A stretch of 17,664 bases of DNA from Pseudomonadota bacterium (GTDB taxonomy: Bacteria; Pseudomonadota; Alphaproteobacteria; Caulobacterales; Caulobacteraceae), in the NCBI GenBank assembly GCA_023445705.1, contig JAEXKM010000322.1, positions 1 through 17,664 of the forward strand, read 5' to 3'. Made by a program: the position numbers and the translations under genes. This document shows, one piece after another, positions 5,583-13,510 of the stretch. Each line of letters starts with the position of its first letter. Position 1 is the first letter of the stretch. The notes under the pieces were generated by a model. That model saw only the letters and a list, made by a program, of their open reading frames with translations, made no database searches and was not told the origin of the DNA.

Positions 5583-6995
5583 ATGGCCACGACCGCCAAG
5601 GACATTTTGGATCAAATCAAGGAAAAGGACGTCAAATACGTCGACGTCCGCTTCACCGACATTCGCGGCAAGATGCAGCACGTCACCTTCGACATTGATC
5701 TGGTCGACGAGGAATTCCTCACCGACGGCACCATGTTCGACGGCTCGTCCATCGCCGGCTGGAAAGCCATCAACGAGAGCGACATGAAGCTGCGTCCGGA
5801 CCTGGACACGGCGATCATCGACCCGTTCTATCAGCAGACCACGCTCTGCCTGATGTGCGACATCGTGAACCCGGATACGGGCACCCCGTACAACCGCGAC
5901 CCGCGGTCGATCGCCAAGGCCGCGCTGAACTACGTGAAGTCCTCGGGCATCGGCGACACCGTGTTCTTCGGCCCGGAAGCCGAGTTCTTCATCTTCGACG
6001 ACGTGCGCTGGTCCACCCAACCGCATGACACCGGCTACTCCTACGACTCGACCGAACTGCCGGTGAACTCCAGCAAGGCCTATCCGGAAGGCAACATGGG
6101 CCATCGCCCGGGCCCGAAGGGTGGCTACTTCCCGGTCAATCCGGTCGACTCCTGCCAGGACCTGCGCGGCGAAATGCTGGCGGTCATGGGCGAGCTCGGC
6201 ATGAAGCCGGAAAAGCACCACCACGAAGTGGCGCCTGCCCAGCACGAACTCGGTCTGAAGTTCGACACCATGATCACCATGGCCGACCGGATGCAGCTCT
6301 ATAAGTACGTCATCCACAACGTGGCGGCGGCCTACGGCAAGACGGCGACCTTCATGGCCAAGCCGATGTTCGCCGACAACGGCTCGGGCATGCACGTCCA
6401 CCAGTCGATCTGGGCCGACGGCAAGCCGCTGTTCGCTGGCGATAAGTACGCCGGCCTCTCGCAAATGTGCCTGTGGTACATCGGCGGCATCATCAAGCAC
6501 GCGAAGGCCATCAACGCCTTCTCGAACTCGACGACGAACTCCTACAAGCGTCTGGTGCCCGGCTACGAAGCCCCTGTGAAGCTGGCCTACTCGGCCCGCA
6601 ACCGCTCGGCCTCGATCCGCATCCCGCACGTCGACTCGCCGAAGGCCAAGCGCATCGAAGCCCGCTTCCCGGACCCGATGGGCAACCCCTACCTGACCTT
6701 CGTCGCCCTGCTGATGGCTGGCCTCGACGGCATCATCAACCAGATCGACCCGGGCGCGGCCCAAGACAAGAACCTCTACGACCTGCCGCCGCGCGAGCAG
6801 AAGAAGGTTCCGGAAGTTTGCGGCTCGCTGCGTGAAGCCCTGGAAAACCTCGACAAGGACCGCGCCTTCCTGAAGGCCGGCGGCGTCATGGACGACGACT
6901 TCATCGACGCCTACATCGAACTGAAGATGCAGGAAGTGATGCGCCTCCAGCTCCACCCGCACCCGGTCGAATTCGACATGTACTTCGCGTGCTAG
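5583..6995 (+). CDS. glnA: Glutamine synthetase, type I
   Basis: This enzyme condenses glutamate and ammonia with ATP to make glutamine, the main route of ammonia assimilation; it acts as a cytoplasmic dodecamer. The protein is 470 residues, the normal GSI length. It shows VRFTDIRGKMQHVTF, MFDGSSIAGWKAINESDM (the Asp50-type region), FGPEAEFFIFD (metal ligands), NGSGMHVHQSIW (active-site histidine), the ATP-binding stretch KRLVPGYEAPVKLAYSARNR and RIEARFPDPMGNPY. NLYDLPP places the adenylylated tyrosine at Tyr399 (bases 6777-6779), so it is the GlnE-regulated beta type. The ATG has AAGGGGA upstream. It is co-transcribed with glnB and ends 22 bases before a strong terminator. Confidence 0.98.
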   Translation: MATTAKDILDQIKEKDVKYVDVRFTDIRGKMQHVTFDIDLVDEEFLTDGTMFDGSSIAGWKAINESDMKLRPDLDTAIIDPFYQQTTLCLMCDIVNPDTGTPYNRDPRSIAKAALNYVKSSGIGDTVFFGPEAEFFIFDDVRWSTQPHDTGYSYDSTELPVNSSKAYPEGNMGHRPGPKGGYFPVNPVDSCQDLRGEMLAVMGELGMKPEKHHHEVAPAQHELGLKFDTMITMADRMQLYKYVIHNVAAAYGKTATFMAKPMFADNGSGMHVHQSIWADGKPLFAGDKYAGLSQMCLWYIGGIIKHAKAINAFSNSTTNSYKRLVPGYEAPVKLAYSARNRSASIRIPHVDSPKAKRIEARFPDPMGNPYLTFVALLMAGLDGIINQIDPGAAQDKNLYDLPPREQKKVPEVCGSLREALENLDKDRAFLKAGGVMDDDFIDAYIELKMQEVMRLQLHPHPVEFDMYFAC

Positions 6996-7017
6996 TCGCC
7001 GACTGAAGCGAGATACG

Positions 7018-7046
7018 AAGGCCGCGGAGCAATCCGCGGCCTTTTT
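7018..7046 (+). terminator. Intrinsic terminator of glnBA
   Basis: A ten-pair stem, AAGGCCGCGG (7018-7027) with CCGCGGCCTT (7034-7043), has a six-base loop and runs straight into a T-tract (7042-7046). It lies just after the glnA stop and before the converging oxidoreductase gene (stop at 7052), for which it may act as a weaker terminator in the other direction. Confidence 0.92.
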
Positions 7047-7051
7047 CGCAT

Positions 7052-8026
7052 CTAAGCCCTGGACGCAGACTTGATGCGATCGATCAGGTCCATTTGTGCC
7101 ACGGCGTCGTCGCCGCCAGTCAACGGAGTTTCCTCGCCACGAACGGCGTCGACGAAGGCCCGAAGCTGGAAATCGTAGGTCGGTTCGCGGCTGACGGTTT
7201 CCTGGCGCGCCGCCTCGCCTTCCCGCGTCACTTCGATCATGTGCCCCAGTTGCGGCGCTAGCGGATTGATCACCCGCATCCGTCCTTCAGCGCCCTCGAT
7301 GTCCAGGGTCGCGCGGACCGATCCGGCCATGTCGCAGACGATTTCGGCCACCAAGCCGCGCGCAAATGCGAGCGTCGCCTTTGTGGAGATGTCGACTCCA
7401 GACCCGCCCAGCACGTAACTCGCCGTGCTGACCTTGGGCTCGCTCCCGGCGACGGTTCGAACCCAATGCAGGCAGTACGTCCCGAGATCCATCAGCGCGC
7501 CGCCGCCAAGCGCCGGATCGTAGCGCAACTCGGTGTCGGTTTGGTCGATCGATGTGGAGAACACCGCCTTCATCCGCCGCGCCTCGCCGATCTCCCCCGA
7601 AGCGACGATATCCAGCACCCGCTCGAACAACGGATGGAAGCGATAGTGGAAGGCCTCCATCAAAACCTGCCCATGCGCCCGGCTGGCCGCGACCATCGCC
7701 TGGGCTTCGCCGGCGTTCATCGCGAACGGCTTTTCGCACAGCACGGGCTTGCCGGCGGCGAGCGCCGCGATCGTCCATTCGGCATGCCGCGCCGGGGGCA
7801 AGGCGTTATAGACCGCCTCGACCTCGGGGTGTTCGACCAGCGCCTGATAGTCCGTCGCCACGATGGGCAGGCCATGCTCGTCGGCGAAGGCTCTCGCCCG
7901 CCCCGCGTCCCGCGCCGCGACCGCAACCACCTCGGCGACACCGGTCGCAGCGGCGGGGGCGATGAGCGCCGAGGGCGCTATCCGCGCCGCGCCCAGGATT
8001 CCGATGCGCAACGGCCGGTCAGGCAT
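7052..8026 (-). CDS. Gfo/Idh/MocA-family NAD(P)-dependent oxidoreductase
   Basis: This is a 324-residue cytoplasmic dehydrogenase with the standard two-domain Gfo/Idh/MocA layout. The Rossmann half has RIGILGAARIAPSAL (7-21) for the nucleotide, the NALPPARHAEW segment, and GKPVLCEKPFAMNA (92-105) with the conserved lysine of EKP. The C-terminal half has MEAFHYRFHPLF (123-134) and GGGALMDLGTYCLH (174-187), carrying the Asp and His of the active site. These motifs are closest in style to the dihydrodiol / D-xylose 1-dehydrogenase-like subgroup, but the substrate is not determined. The start at 8026 has an excellent ribosome site, GAGGAGGGAG, which begins in the stop codon of the upstream gene, so translation is probably coupled. 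Confidence 0.9.
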   Translation of the reverse strand: MPDRPLRIGILGAARIAPSALIAPAAATGVAEVVAVAARDAGRARAFADEHGLPIVATDYQALVEHPEVEAVYNALPPARHAEWTIAALAAGKPVLCEKPFAMNAGEAQAMVAASRAHGQVLMEAFHYRFHPLFERVLDIVASGEIGEARRMKAVFSTSIDQTDTELRYDPALGGGALMDLGTYCLHWVRTVAGSEPKVSTASYVLGGSGVDISTKATLAFARGLVAEIVCDMAGSVRATLDIEGAEGRMRVINPLAPQLGHMIEVTREGEAARQETVSREPTYDFQLRAFVDAVRGEETPLTGGDDAVAQMDLIDRIKSASRA

Positions 8027-8035
8027 TCTCCCTCC

Positions 8036-8473
8036 TCAGATCCAGCGGCGGACCCTTCGCGCATAGGCCTCGTAGGCGTCGCCAAATTTGGCGCGCATCG
8101 CCCGCTCTTCGTAAGGGATGTACCAGAGGCCGGCGGCCAGGGCGAACGCCAGCGGCCCAACGAAGGGGCTGCCGGAGCCCATGATCGCCGCCACCCCCAA
8201 CAGCAGAAGCAGGAAGCCCAGGTACATCGGATTGCGGCTGAACCGGAACGGACCGTCCGTCACCAGGACGCCGGGCTCGTCGAAGGTCCTGATGTTGGTT
8301 CCGACCGCCCTGAAACGGCCCGACCCGCCAATTAGCAGACCAAGCCCCAACAGAAGGGGCGCCATCCCGAGCCAGGGCCACGGCAGTGGGATCAGTGGTC
8401 CCGGCGCGCCGGCTCTCAGCAAGGCCATCAGGATCAAAAGGACCAAGACCAGGATCGGCGGCAATATCCGCAT
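8036..8473 (-). CDS. Small membrane methyltransferase, ICMT/PEMT-like family
   Basis: This 145-residue integral membrane protein resembles bacterial isoprenylcysteine carboxyl methyltransferase / phospholipid N-methyltransferase relatives, which use S-adenosylmethionine inside a membrane helix bundle. An N-terminal helix (about 5-20) and a second (35-50) precede the family core: TDGPFRFSRNPMYLG (72-86), a third and fourth helix (85-118), YEER (121-124) with the paired glutamates, and FGDAYEAYARRVRRWI at the end. The start at 8473 is preferred because GGGAG lies seven bases upstream. A frame open further upstream to 8593 would overlap the divergent parE promoter and adds 40 non-family residues. 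It is followed nine bases later by the oxidoreductase gene in one transcript. Many bacterial homologues have unknown substrates. Confidence 0.83.
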   Translation of the reverse strand: MRILPPILVLVLLILMALLRAGAPGPLIPLPWPWLGMAPLLLGLGLLIGGSGRFRAVGTNIRTFDEPGVLVTDGPFRFSRNPMYLGFLLLLLGVAAIMGSGSPFVGPLAFALAAGLWYIPYEERAMRAKFGDAYEAYARRVRRWI

Positions 8474-8561
8474 CTCACCACTCCCGCGCAGACGTTTCTC
8501 CGGCGATATGGGAGTAAGGGCCAGGCCGAGCGCCCGGTCGCATTGATTTGAGCGCCCCGGC

Positions 8562-8586
8562 GATTCATATGGGTCGGTCTCGAATC
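8562..8586. promoter_or_regulatory. Paired GANTC sites in the parE upstream region
   Basis: GATTC at 8562-8566 and GAATC at 8582-8586 lie 43 and 23 bases before the chosen parE start, in the divergent gap (8474-8604). In Caulobacter, CcrM methylates GANTC and, with GcrA, tunes many cell-cycle promoters. No firm -35/-10 pair was found; TTGAGC at 8548 is only suggestive. The regulatory role is an inference from position. Confidence 0.35.
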
Positions 8587-8604
8587 GTTCCATTTTCAGG
8601 TCGC

Positions 8605-10662
8605 ATGTCCCAGGCCTCTCCCCCCCAAGCCTCTCTCTTCGACGACGCTCTCAATCCTGCGCCGGCCGCGCCGCTGGCGCAGTCTCACGAGCCGCGCCCC
8701 GATCCCGAAGTGCTGAACGAGAAGCCCAGCGGCGGCTATTCGGCCAAGGACATCGAAGTCCTCGAGGGGCTGGAGCCGGTGCGCAAGCGGCCGGGGATGT
8801 ATATCGGGGGCACCGACGAGCGGGCGCTCCACCACCTGTTCGCCGAAGTCCTCGACAACGCGATGGACGAGGCCGTCGCCGGCCACGCCAAGGTCATTGA
8901 GGTGCGCCTCGACGCCGATGGCCGCTTGACCGTCAAGGACGACGGTCGGGGCATCCCGGTCGACCCGCACCCCAAGCATCCGGGCAAGTCCGCCCTGGAA
9001 GTGATCATGACCGTCCTGCACTCGGGCGGTAAGTTCTCCGGCAAGGCCTATGAGACCTCGGGGGGCCTTCATGGCGTCGGCGTCTCGGTCGTGAACGCGC
9101 TTTCCGAGCGTGTCGATGTGACGGCCTGGAAAGACGGCTTCGAATGGCGCCAGTCCTTCAGCCGCGGCAAGCCGCTGGGCTCGATCGAAAAGCTGAACCC
9201 GACCCGCAAGAAGGGTACGGCGATCAGCTTCCTGCCGGACGAGCAGATCTTCGGTGAGGGCTGCGCCTTCAAGCCGGCGCGCCTCTACCGCATGGCCCGC
9301 TCAAAGGCCTATCTCTTTGGTGGCGTCGAGATCCGCTGGACCTGCGATCCGTCCCGCATCCACGACCAAACGCCCGCCGAGGCGACCTTCCGCTTCCCCA
9401 ATGGCCTGGCCGACTTCCTGGCCGAGCGGGTCAAGACGATCGAGACCGTCACACCCGAGCCCTTCGCCGGGCGCTACGAGCGGCCGGGTGAGACGGGCAA
9501 GGTCGAGTGGGCCGTCACTTGGACGCCCGCCGGCTTTGGCGAGGCCGACGGCTTCATGCAGTCCTACTGCAACACCGTCCCGACCCCGGAGGGCGGGACC
9601 CATGAGGCGGGCCTGCGCGCAGCCCTTACCCGCGGCCTGAAGCAATACGCCGAACTCACCGGAGAAAAGCGCGGCAGTGTGATCACCGCCGAGGATGTCG
9701 TCGCCCAGGCTGGGGCCCTGGTCAGCGTCTTCATCGCCAATCCCGAATTCCAGGGTCAGACCAAGGAAAAGCTCTCCTCCTCCGAGGCCCAGCGCCTGGT
9801 CGAGAACGCCTTGCGCGACCCGTTCGACCACTGGCTGACCGCTCAGCCCAAGTCCGCCACGGCCCTGCTGCAGTTCGTCATCGACCGGGCCGAAGAACGC
9901 CTCAAGCGCCGGCGTGACAGGGAAGTGTCCCGCGCCTCGGCCACCCGCAAGCTGCGCTTGCCAGGCAAGCTCGCCGACTGCTCAGGCCAGGCGACGGACG
10001 GCACCGAAATCTTCCTGGTCGAAGGCGATTCCGCCGGTGGCTCGGCCAAGCAGGCGCGCAACCGCAAGACCCAGGCGATCCTGCCCCTGCGCGGCAAGAT
10101 CCTGAACGTCGCCTCAGCGTCCATCGACAAGCTCACCGCCAACAAGGAGCTGTCGGACCTCCTGTTGGCGCTGGGTGTTCAGCCGGGCCGCAAGTTCAAG
10201 GAAGAGGACCTGCGCTACGAGCGCGTGGTCATCATGACCGACGCCGACGTGGACGGCGCCCACATCGCTTCGCTGCTGATCACCTTCTTCTATCGCACCA
10301 TGCCGGAGTTGATCCGCTCGGGCCGCCTCTACCTTGCACTCCCGCCTCTCTATCGGATGAGCCACGGCGGCAAGACGATCTACGCCCGCGACGACGCCCA
10401 CCGCGAGGAGTTGCTGACGACCGAGTTCAAGGGCAAGAAGCCCGAAATCGGCCGGTTCAAGGGTCTTGGCGAGATGATGCCCGGCCAGCTCAAGGAAACC
10501 ACCATGGACCCGGGCAGCCGGACTCTGGCCCGCGTGACCCTGCCCCGCGCCGAAGAAACGGTCGAAGACCTCGTCGAGGCCCTCATGGGCCGCAAGCCTG
10601 AATTGCGCTTCCGTTTCATCCAGGAGAACGCGGAATTCGCCGCCGCCGACCTCGACGTCTGA
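8605..10662 (+). CDS. parE: DNA topoisomerase IV subunit B
   Basis: This ATPase subunit works with ParC to decatenate replicated chromosomes. From the ATG at 8605 it is 685 residues. The GHKL ATPase domain shows EVLDNAMDEA (81-90), DDGRGIPVD (112-120) and TSGGLHGVGVSVVNALS (151-167). The TOPRIM domain shows EGDSAGGSAKQARNRKTQAI (473-492), PLRGKILNVASA and MTDADVDGAH (544-553), and the end has KGLGEMMPGQLKETTMDP. The lack of the long insertion of proteobacterial GyrB, the length and the ILNVASA wording favour ParE over GyrB. A frame reaching back to a TTG at 8548 adds 19 unconvincing residues and covers both GANTC sites, so I prefer 8605 (AGG five bases upstream, modest). It carries a low-complexity N-terminal extension of about 45 residues. 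Confidence 0.94.
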   Translation: MSQASPPQASLFDDALNPAPAAPLAQSHEPRPDPEVLNEKPSGGYSAKDIEVLEGLEPVRKRPGMYIGGTDERALHHLFAEVLDNAMDEAVAGHAKVIEVRLDADGRLTVKDDGRGIPVDPHPKHPGKSALEVIMTVLHSGGKFSGKAYETSGGLHGVGVSVVNALSERVDVTAWKDGFEWRQSFSRGKPLGSIEKLNPTRKKGTAISFLPDEQIFGEGCAFKPARLYRMARSKAYLFGGVEIRWTCDPSRIHDQTPAEATFRFPNGLADFLAERVKTIETVTPEPFAGRYERPGETGKVEWAVTWTPAGFGEADGFMQSYCNTVPTPEGGTHEAGLRAALTRGLKQYAELTGEKRGSVITAEDVVAQAGALVSVFIANPEFQGQTKEKLSSSEAQRLVENALRDPFDHWLTAQPKSATALLQFVIDRAEERLKRRRDREVSRASATRKLRLPGKLADCSGQATDGTEIFLVEGDSAGGSAKQARNRKTQAILPLRGKILNVASASIDKLTANKELSDLLLALGVQPGRKFKEEDLRYERVVIMTDADVDGAHIASLLITFFYRTMPELIRSGRLYLALPPLYRMSHGGKTIYARDDAHREELLTTEFKGKKPEIGRFKGLGEMMPGQLKETTMDPGSRTLARVTLPRAEETVEDLVEALMGRKPELRFRFIQENAEFAAADLDV

Positions 10663-10668
10663 TCGGGC

Positions 10669-10692
10669 GTTTGGCCAAACCTCGAATCGTTC
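10669..10692. promoter_or_regulatory. 12-base palindrome plus GANTC element upstream of the acyltransferase gene
   Basis: GTTTGGCCAAAC (10669-10680) is a perfect palindrome directly followed by CTCGAATCGTTC (10681-10692), which contains GAATC. The same 12 bases, CTCGAATCGTTC, occur at 8579-8590 just before parE. The gap between parE and the acyltransferase is only 61 bases, so this would be an operator or promoter for the downstream gene if functional. Confidence 0.3.
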
Positions 10693-10723
10693 ACTAGGTT
10701 CGCGGCAACGGGAGGTTGAATTC

Positions 10724-11860
10724 ATGGTGGGAGGCTCGGGGGCCGCCGCGCGCGGCCGCGCGCATCTAGGGGGCGTTGAGTCCCTGCGCGCCTATGCGGC
10801 GTTCGCAATCGTCATCTTCCACGTGATTCATCTGACCCAAGCTCCAGTGCCGAAGAGCTTGGAATTCATGAAGTTCTTCTTCGGCTTCGGCGTGCCGCTG
10901 TTCTTCGTCGTGAGCGCATTCAGCCTCGCCTACGGCTACGAGGGCCGCCTTTTCGGCAATGGCCAGCTCAAGGAATTCTACCTGCGACGCGTCATGCGCA
11001 TCGCACCGCTGTATTATCTTGCTATCGGCACATGGCTCCTGGCGATGGCGATGATCGGGGCCCCCCCGCCGAACGCGCGAATGCTGGCCCTCTCTCTGTC
11101 CTTCCTGTTCAACCTCACGCCTTCGACCGTCGACGGCATCGCGCCGGCCTCATGGTCCATCGGCGTGGAGATGCTGTTCTACCTGATCTTCCCCTTCGTC
11201 CTCGCGCTCGCCAGAACCCTGCCTAGGGCGATCCTCGCAACGGCGGCGTTCACCGGCGTCGCATTGGCCTATGCGGCGATCACGACCCGGCTCGAACTCA
11301 ACCAGTCGTTCCTGGTCCACGGGCTGATCTTCAACTTGCCGTACTTCGGCTTTGGCTTGATCGCCTTCAAGCTCTACCAGGTCCTCGACGCACGCCGAGG
11401 CATACAGGTGACCGCCGCCGGCCTGGCCCTGCTCTTCAGCTTCTGGCTGGCCTCAGGGCCGTTCGGACGAATGGGCTGGACGGTGAGCATCATCTACATG
11501 CTCTGCTGGGGCGCGCCCTTCGCCCTCATCTGCCTTGGCATGGCGCAACGGCCGCTCGCGATCTTTTCAAATCCAGCCACCGAGTTCCTCGGCAAGATCA
11601 GCTTCGGCCTCTATCTCGGCCACCCTCAACTCATCTTCGTGCTCACCCGGATGGGCGTTTACGAACGGATCCAGCAGTTGCCGGGCGGCTCGGGCGTGAC
11701 CTTCCCGCTCGCCGTACTGGTCACGTCGGCCGCCCTCATCCCGGTGGCCTGGGCGCTCTACGTGTTCGTCGAAAGGCCGGGCATCGAGCTCGGCCGTCGC
11801 TGGGCTCAGCGTCTGCGCCCACCCCTGTTGGAGCCCGCGAGCTCGGTGTCCAGCGCTTGA
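10724..11860 (+). CDS. Acyltransferase-3 (OafA/YrhL-type) membrane protein
   Basis: This is a 378-residue polytopic inner-membrane protein of the acyltransferase-3 family, whose members transfer acyl (often acetyl) groups onto surface sugars, lipids or antibiotics. The family elements are in order: GVESLRAYAAFAIVIFHVIH (17-36) with the conserved Arg and His33, FGFGVPLFFVVSAF (53-66), FYLRRVMRIAPLYY (85-98), SWSIGVEMLFYLIF (143-156), and GKISFGLYLGHPQLIF near the last helices. About ten membrane helices are apparent. No SGNH domain is fused. The ATG at 10724 has GGGAGG eight bases upstream. It sits alone between parE and rhlE with no sugar or lipid synthesis neighbours, so the substrate cannot be guessed. 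Confidence 0.88.
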   Translation: MVGGSGAAARGRAHLGGVESLRAYAAFAIVIFHVIHLTQAPVPKSLEFMKFFFGFGVPLFFVVSAFSLAYGYEGRLFGNGQLKEFYLRRVMRIAPLYYLAIGTWLLAMAMIGAPPPNARMLALSLSFLFNLTPSTVDGIAPASWSIGVEMLFYLIFPFVLALARTLPRAILATAAFTGVALAYAAITTRLELNQSFLVHGLIFNLPYFGFGLIAFKLYQVLDARRGIQVTAAGLALLFSFWLASGPFGRMGWTVSIIYMLCWGAPFALICLGMAQRPLAIFSNPATEFLGKISFGLYLGHPQLIFVLTRMGVYERIQQLPGGSGVTFPLAVLVTSAALIPVAWALYVFVERPGIELGRRWAQRLRPPLLEPASSVSSA

Positions 11861-11886
11861 ACAAGGCTCAGCCGGCTGCTCCTTGT
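11861..11886. terminator. Imperfect palindrome after the acyltransferase stop
   Basis: Beginning on the base after the TGA, ACAAGG (11861-11866) pairs with CCTTGT (11881-11886), and AGCC/GGCT (11870-11877) pairs at the centre, with a small mismatched internal loop. No T-run follows. It is placed where a terminator would be expected before the rhlE promoter. Confidence 0.35.
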
Positions 11887-11897
11887 GCAGAACGGGT

Positions 11898-11925
11898 TTG
11901 ACTTGAGCCCGTCACGCCGTATCTT
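11898..11925 (+). promoter_or_regulatory. Sigma-70-like promoter for rhlE
   Basis: TTGACT (11898-11903) and TATCTT (11920-11925) are separated by 16 bases. The -35 box matches five of six consensus positions and the -10 box four of six. Transcription would start near 11932, giving a leader of about 80 bases before the rhlE start codon. It is the clearest promoter-like pair I found in the window. Confidence 0.5.
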
Positions 11926-11930
11926 CCGCC

Positions 11931-12000
11931 GCGCACGGCAATCGCCGTCCGCGCCGCCGTGGCTCGCCCGGCTCCCGACCCTGAGCGGGCTAATCCGCTC
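11931..12000 (+). promoter_or_regulatory. Structured 5' leader of rhlE (two stem-loops)
   Basis: The first stem-loop (11931-11954) has GCGC and ACGGC pairing with GCCGT and GCGC around an AATC loop, with a CC bulge. The second (11983-12000) pairs GAGCGG with CCGCTC around GCTAAT and ends 13 bases before the start codon. No Shine-Dalgarno-like purine run occurs between it and the ATG. Such a leader could make translation depend on structure or temperature; this is inferred only. Confidence 0.4.
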
Positions 12001-12013
12001 CCATTGCTGCTGA

Positions 12014-13510
12014 ATGACCGAATTTTCCGAACTGGGCCTGTCACCCGCGACGCTTCAGGCCGTTGCCGACACGGGCTACACGACCGCTACTCCGATCCAG
12101 GCGCAGGCCATTCCGGTCGCCCTTCAGGGTCGCGACGTGCTTGGCATTGCCCAGACGGGCACCGGGAAAACCGCCGCCTTCACCTTGCCGATGATCGACC
12201 GCCTCGCGGCCGGCCGTTCCAAGGCGCGCATGCCGCGTTCGTTGGTCCTGGCGCCGACCCGAGAACTGGCTGACCAAGTCGCCGCGTCGTTCGAGCGCTA
12301 TTCGAAGGGCCAAAAGCGCACGCTTTCCTGCGCGCTCCTGATTGGCGGCGTTTCCTTCGGTGATCAGGAACTGAAGCTCGACCGCGGGGTCGACGTCCTC
12401 ATCGCGACGCCTGGCCGCCTGCTCGACCATTTCGAGCGTGGCAAGCTGCTGATGACCGGTGTCCAGATCCTGGTGGTCGACGAGGCCGACCGGATGCTGG
12501 ACATGGGGTTCATCCCGGACATCGAGCGCATCTTCAAGCTCACCCCGCCGAAGAAGCAGACCCTGTTCTTCTCGGCGACCATGCCGCCCGAAATCACGCG
12601 CCTGACCAAGCAGTTTCTCAACGATCCGCAGCGGATCGAGGTCGCGCGCCCGGCCACGACGGCCGAAACCATCAAGCAGCATATCCTGCGCCTGCCGACC
12701 TCCGACCCGAAAGCCAAGCGCACCGCCCTGCGCATGCTGATCGAGCGCAGCGAGATCAAGAACGGCATCGTCTTCTGTAACCGGAAGTCGGAAGTCGACA
12801 TCGTCGCCAAGTCCTTGAAGAAGCATGGCTTCGACGCTGGCGCCATTCACGGCGACCTGGATCAGGCTACGCGGATGCGGACCTTGGACAGCTTCCGCAA
12901 TGGCGGCCTGAAGCTGCTTTGCGCCTCTGATGTCGCCGCCCGCGGCCTGGACATTCCCGACGTCAGCCACGTCTTCAACTACGACGTGCCGCACCACGCC
13001 GACGACTACGTGCACCGTATTGGCCGGACCGGCCGCGCGGGCCGGACGGGCGAAGCCTTCATGATCGTCACGCCGGCCGACGCCAAGAACATCGACAAGG
13101 TGCTCAAGCTTATCGGCAAGACGCCTGAAGAAGTGACCATCGACGGCGTCGATTTCTCGGCGATCAAGGATGAGCGCCGCGCCAGCGGGCGTGATCGCGA
13201 TCGTGACCGGGGCGGACGCTCGAACAGCCGCGGCGGCCGCGATCGCGCGCGTCCGATCGCCCCCCATGGCGAGGTCGCCGCGATGGAGCCGCTGGTTTCG
13301 GCTCCCGTCGAGGAAGAAGCGCGCAAGCCGGCCCGCGCCCGACGCGAGGCCGAGCAGCCCGCGCCCCGCCCCACGCCGGCGGCTGTGGCCGCGCCCGAGC
13401 CGCGCCGCGGCGGACGCCGTGCCGATGGTGACAAGGATGTGGTGGGTTTTGGCGCCGATGTGCCCGCTTTCCTGCTTCGGCGCACACCGCTCCCGCCCAC
13501 CGGCGAATAG
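12014..13510 (+). CDS. rhlE: ATP-dependent DEAD-box RNA helicase
   Basis: This is a 498-residue cytoplasmic RNA helicase of the RhlE group, which unwinds short duplexes in ribosome assembly and RNA decay and is degradosome-linked in Caulobacter. All motifs are present: Q motif (TTATPIQAQAIP, 23-34), AQTGTGKT (46-53), PTRELADQ (81-88), TPGRLLD (132-138), VVDEADRMLDMGF (154-166), SAT (187-189), HGDLDQATR (279-287), ARGLDIP (309-315) and HRIGRTGRAGR (334-344). Residues 384-475 are a low-complexity tail rich in Arg, Asp, Gly, Ala and Pro, suited to RNA binding or scaffolding. The protein ends with VGFGADVPAFLLRR (477-490), a tail that I recall from alphaproteobacterial RhlE proteins. The start at 12014 matches the usual N-terminus (TEFSELGLSP) but has no ribosome site; a structured leader precedes it. 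Confidence 0.93.
   Translation: MTEFSELGLSPATLQAVADTGYTTATPIQAQAIPVALQGRDVLGIAQTGTGKTAAFTLPMIDRLAAGRSKARMPRSLVLAPTRELADQVAASFERYSKGQKRTLSCALLIGGVSFGDQELKLDRGVDVLIATPGRLLDHFERGKLLMTGVQILVVDEADRMLDMGFIPDIERIFKLTPPKKQTLFFSATMPPEITRLTKQFLNDPQRIEVARPATTAETIKQHILRLPTSDPKAKRTALRMLIERSEIKNGIVFCNRKSEVDIVAKSLKKHGFDAGAIHGDLDQATRMRTLDSFRNGGLKLLCASDVAARGLDIPDVSHVFNYDVPHHADDYVHRIGRTGRAGRTGEAFMIVTPADAKNIDKVLKLIGKTPEEVTIDGVDFSAIKDERRASGRDRDRDRGGRSNSRGGRDRARPIAPHGEVAAMEPLVSAPVEEEARKPARARREAEQPAPRPTPAAVAAPEPRRGGRRADGDKDVVGFGADVPAFLLRRTPLPPTGE

Noticed and set aside
5340..6962. A 540-codon open frame on the minus strand across glnB and glnA
   Set aside because: It is antisense to two certain genes, has no ribosome site or family resemblance, and has the Val/His/Arg-rich composition typical of the complement of GC-biased codons. 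Similar antisense frames are sometimes mislabelled in databases as NAD-specific glutamate dehydrogenase.
8548..8604. A longer parE N-terminus starting at a TTG
   Set aside because: It adds 19 residues with no family support, uses a rare start, and covers the probable promoter and GANTC sites; the ATG at 8605 is more likely.
12041..13267. A 408-codon minus-strand frame opposite rhlE
   Set aside because: It mirrors the rhlE reading frame, with composition typical of antisense shadows; no independent signals.
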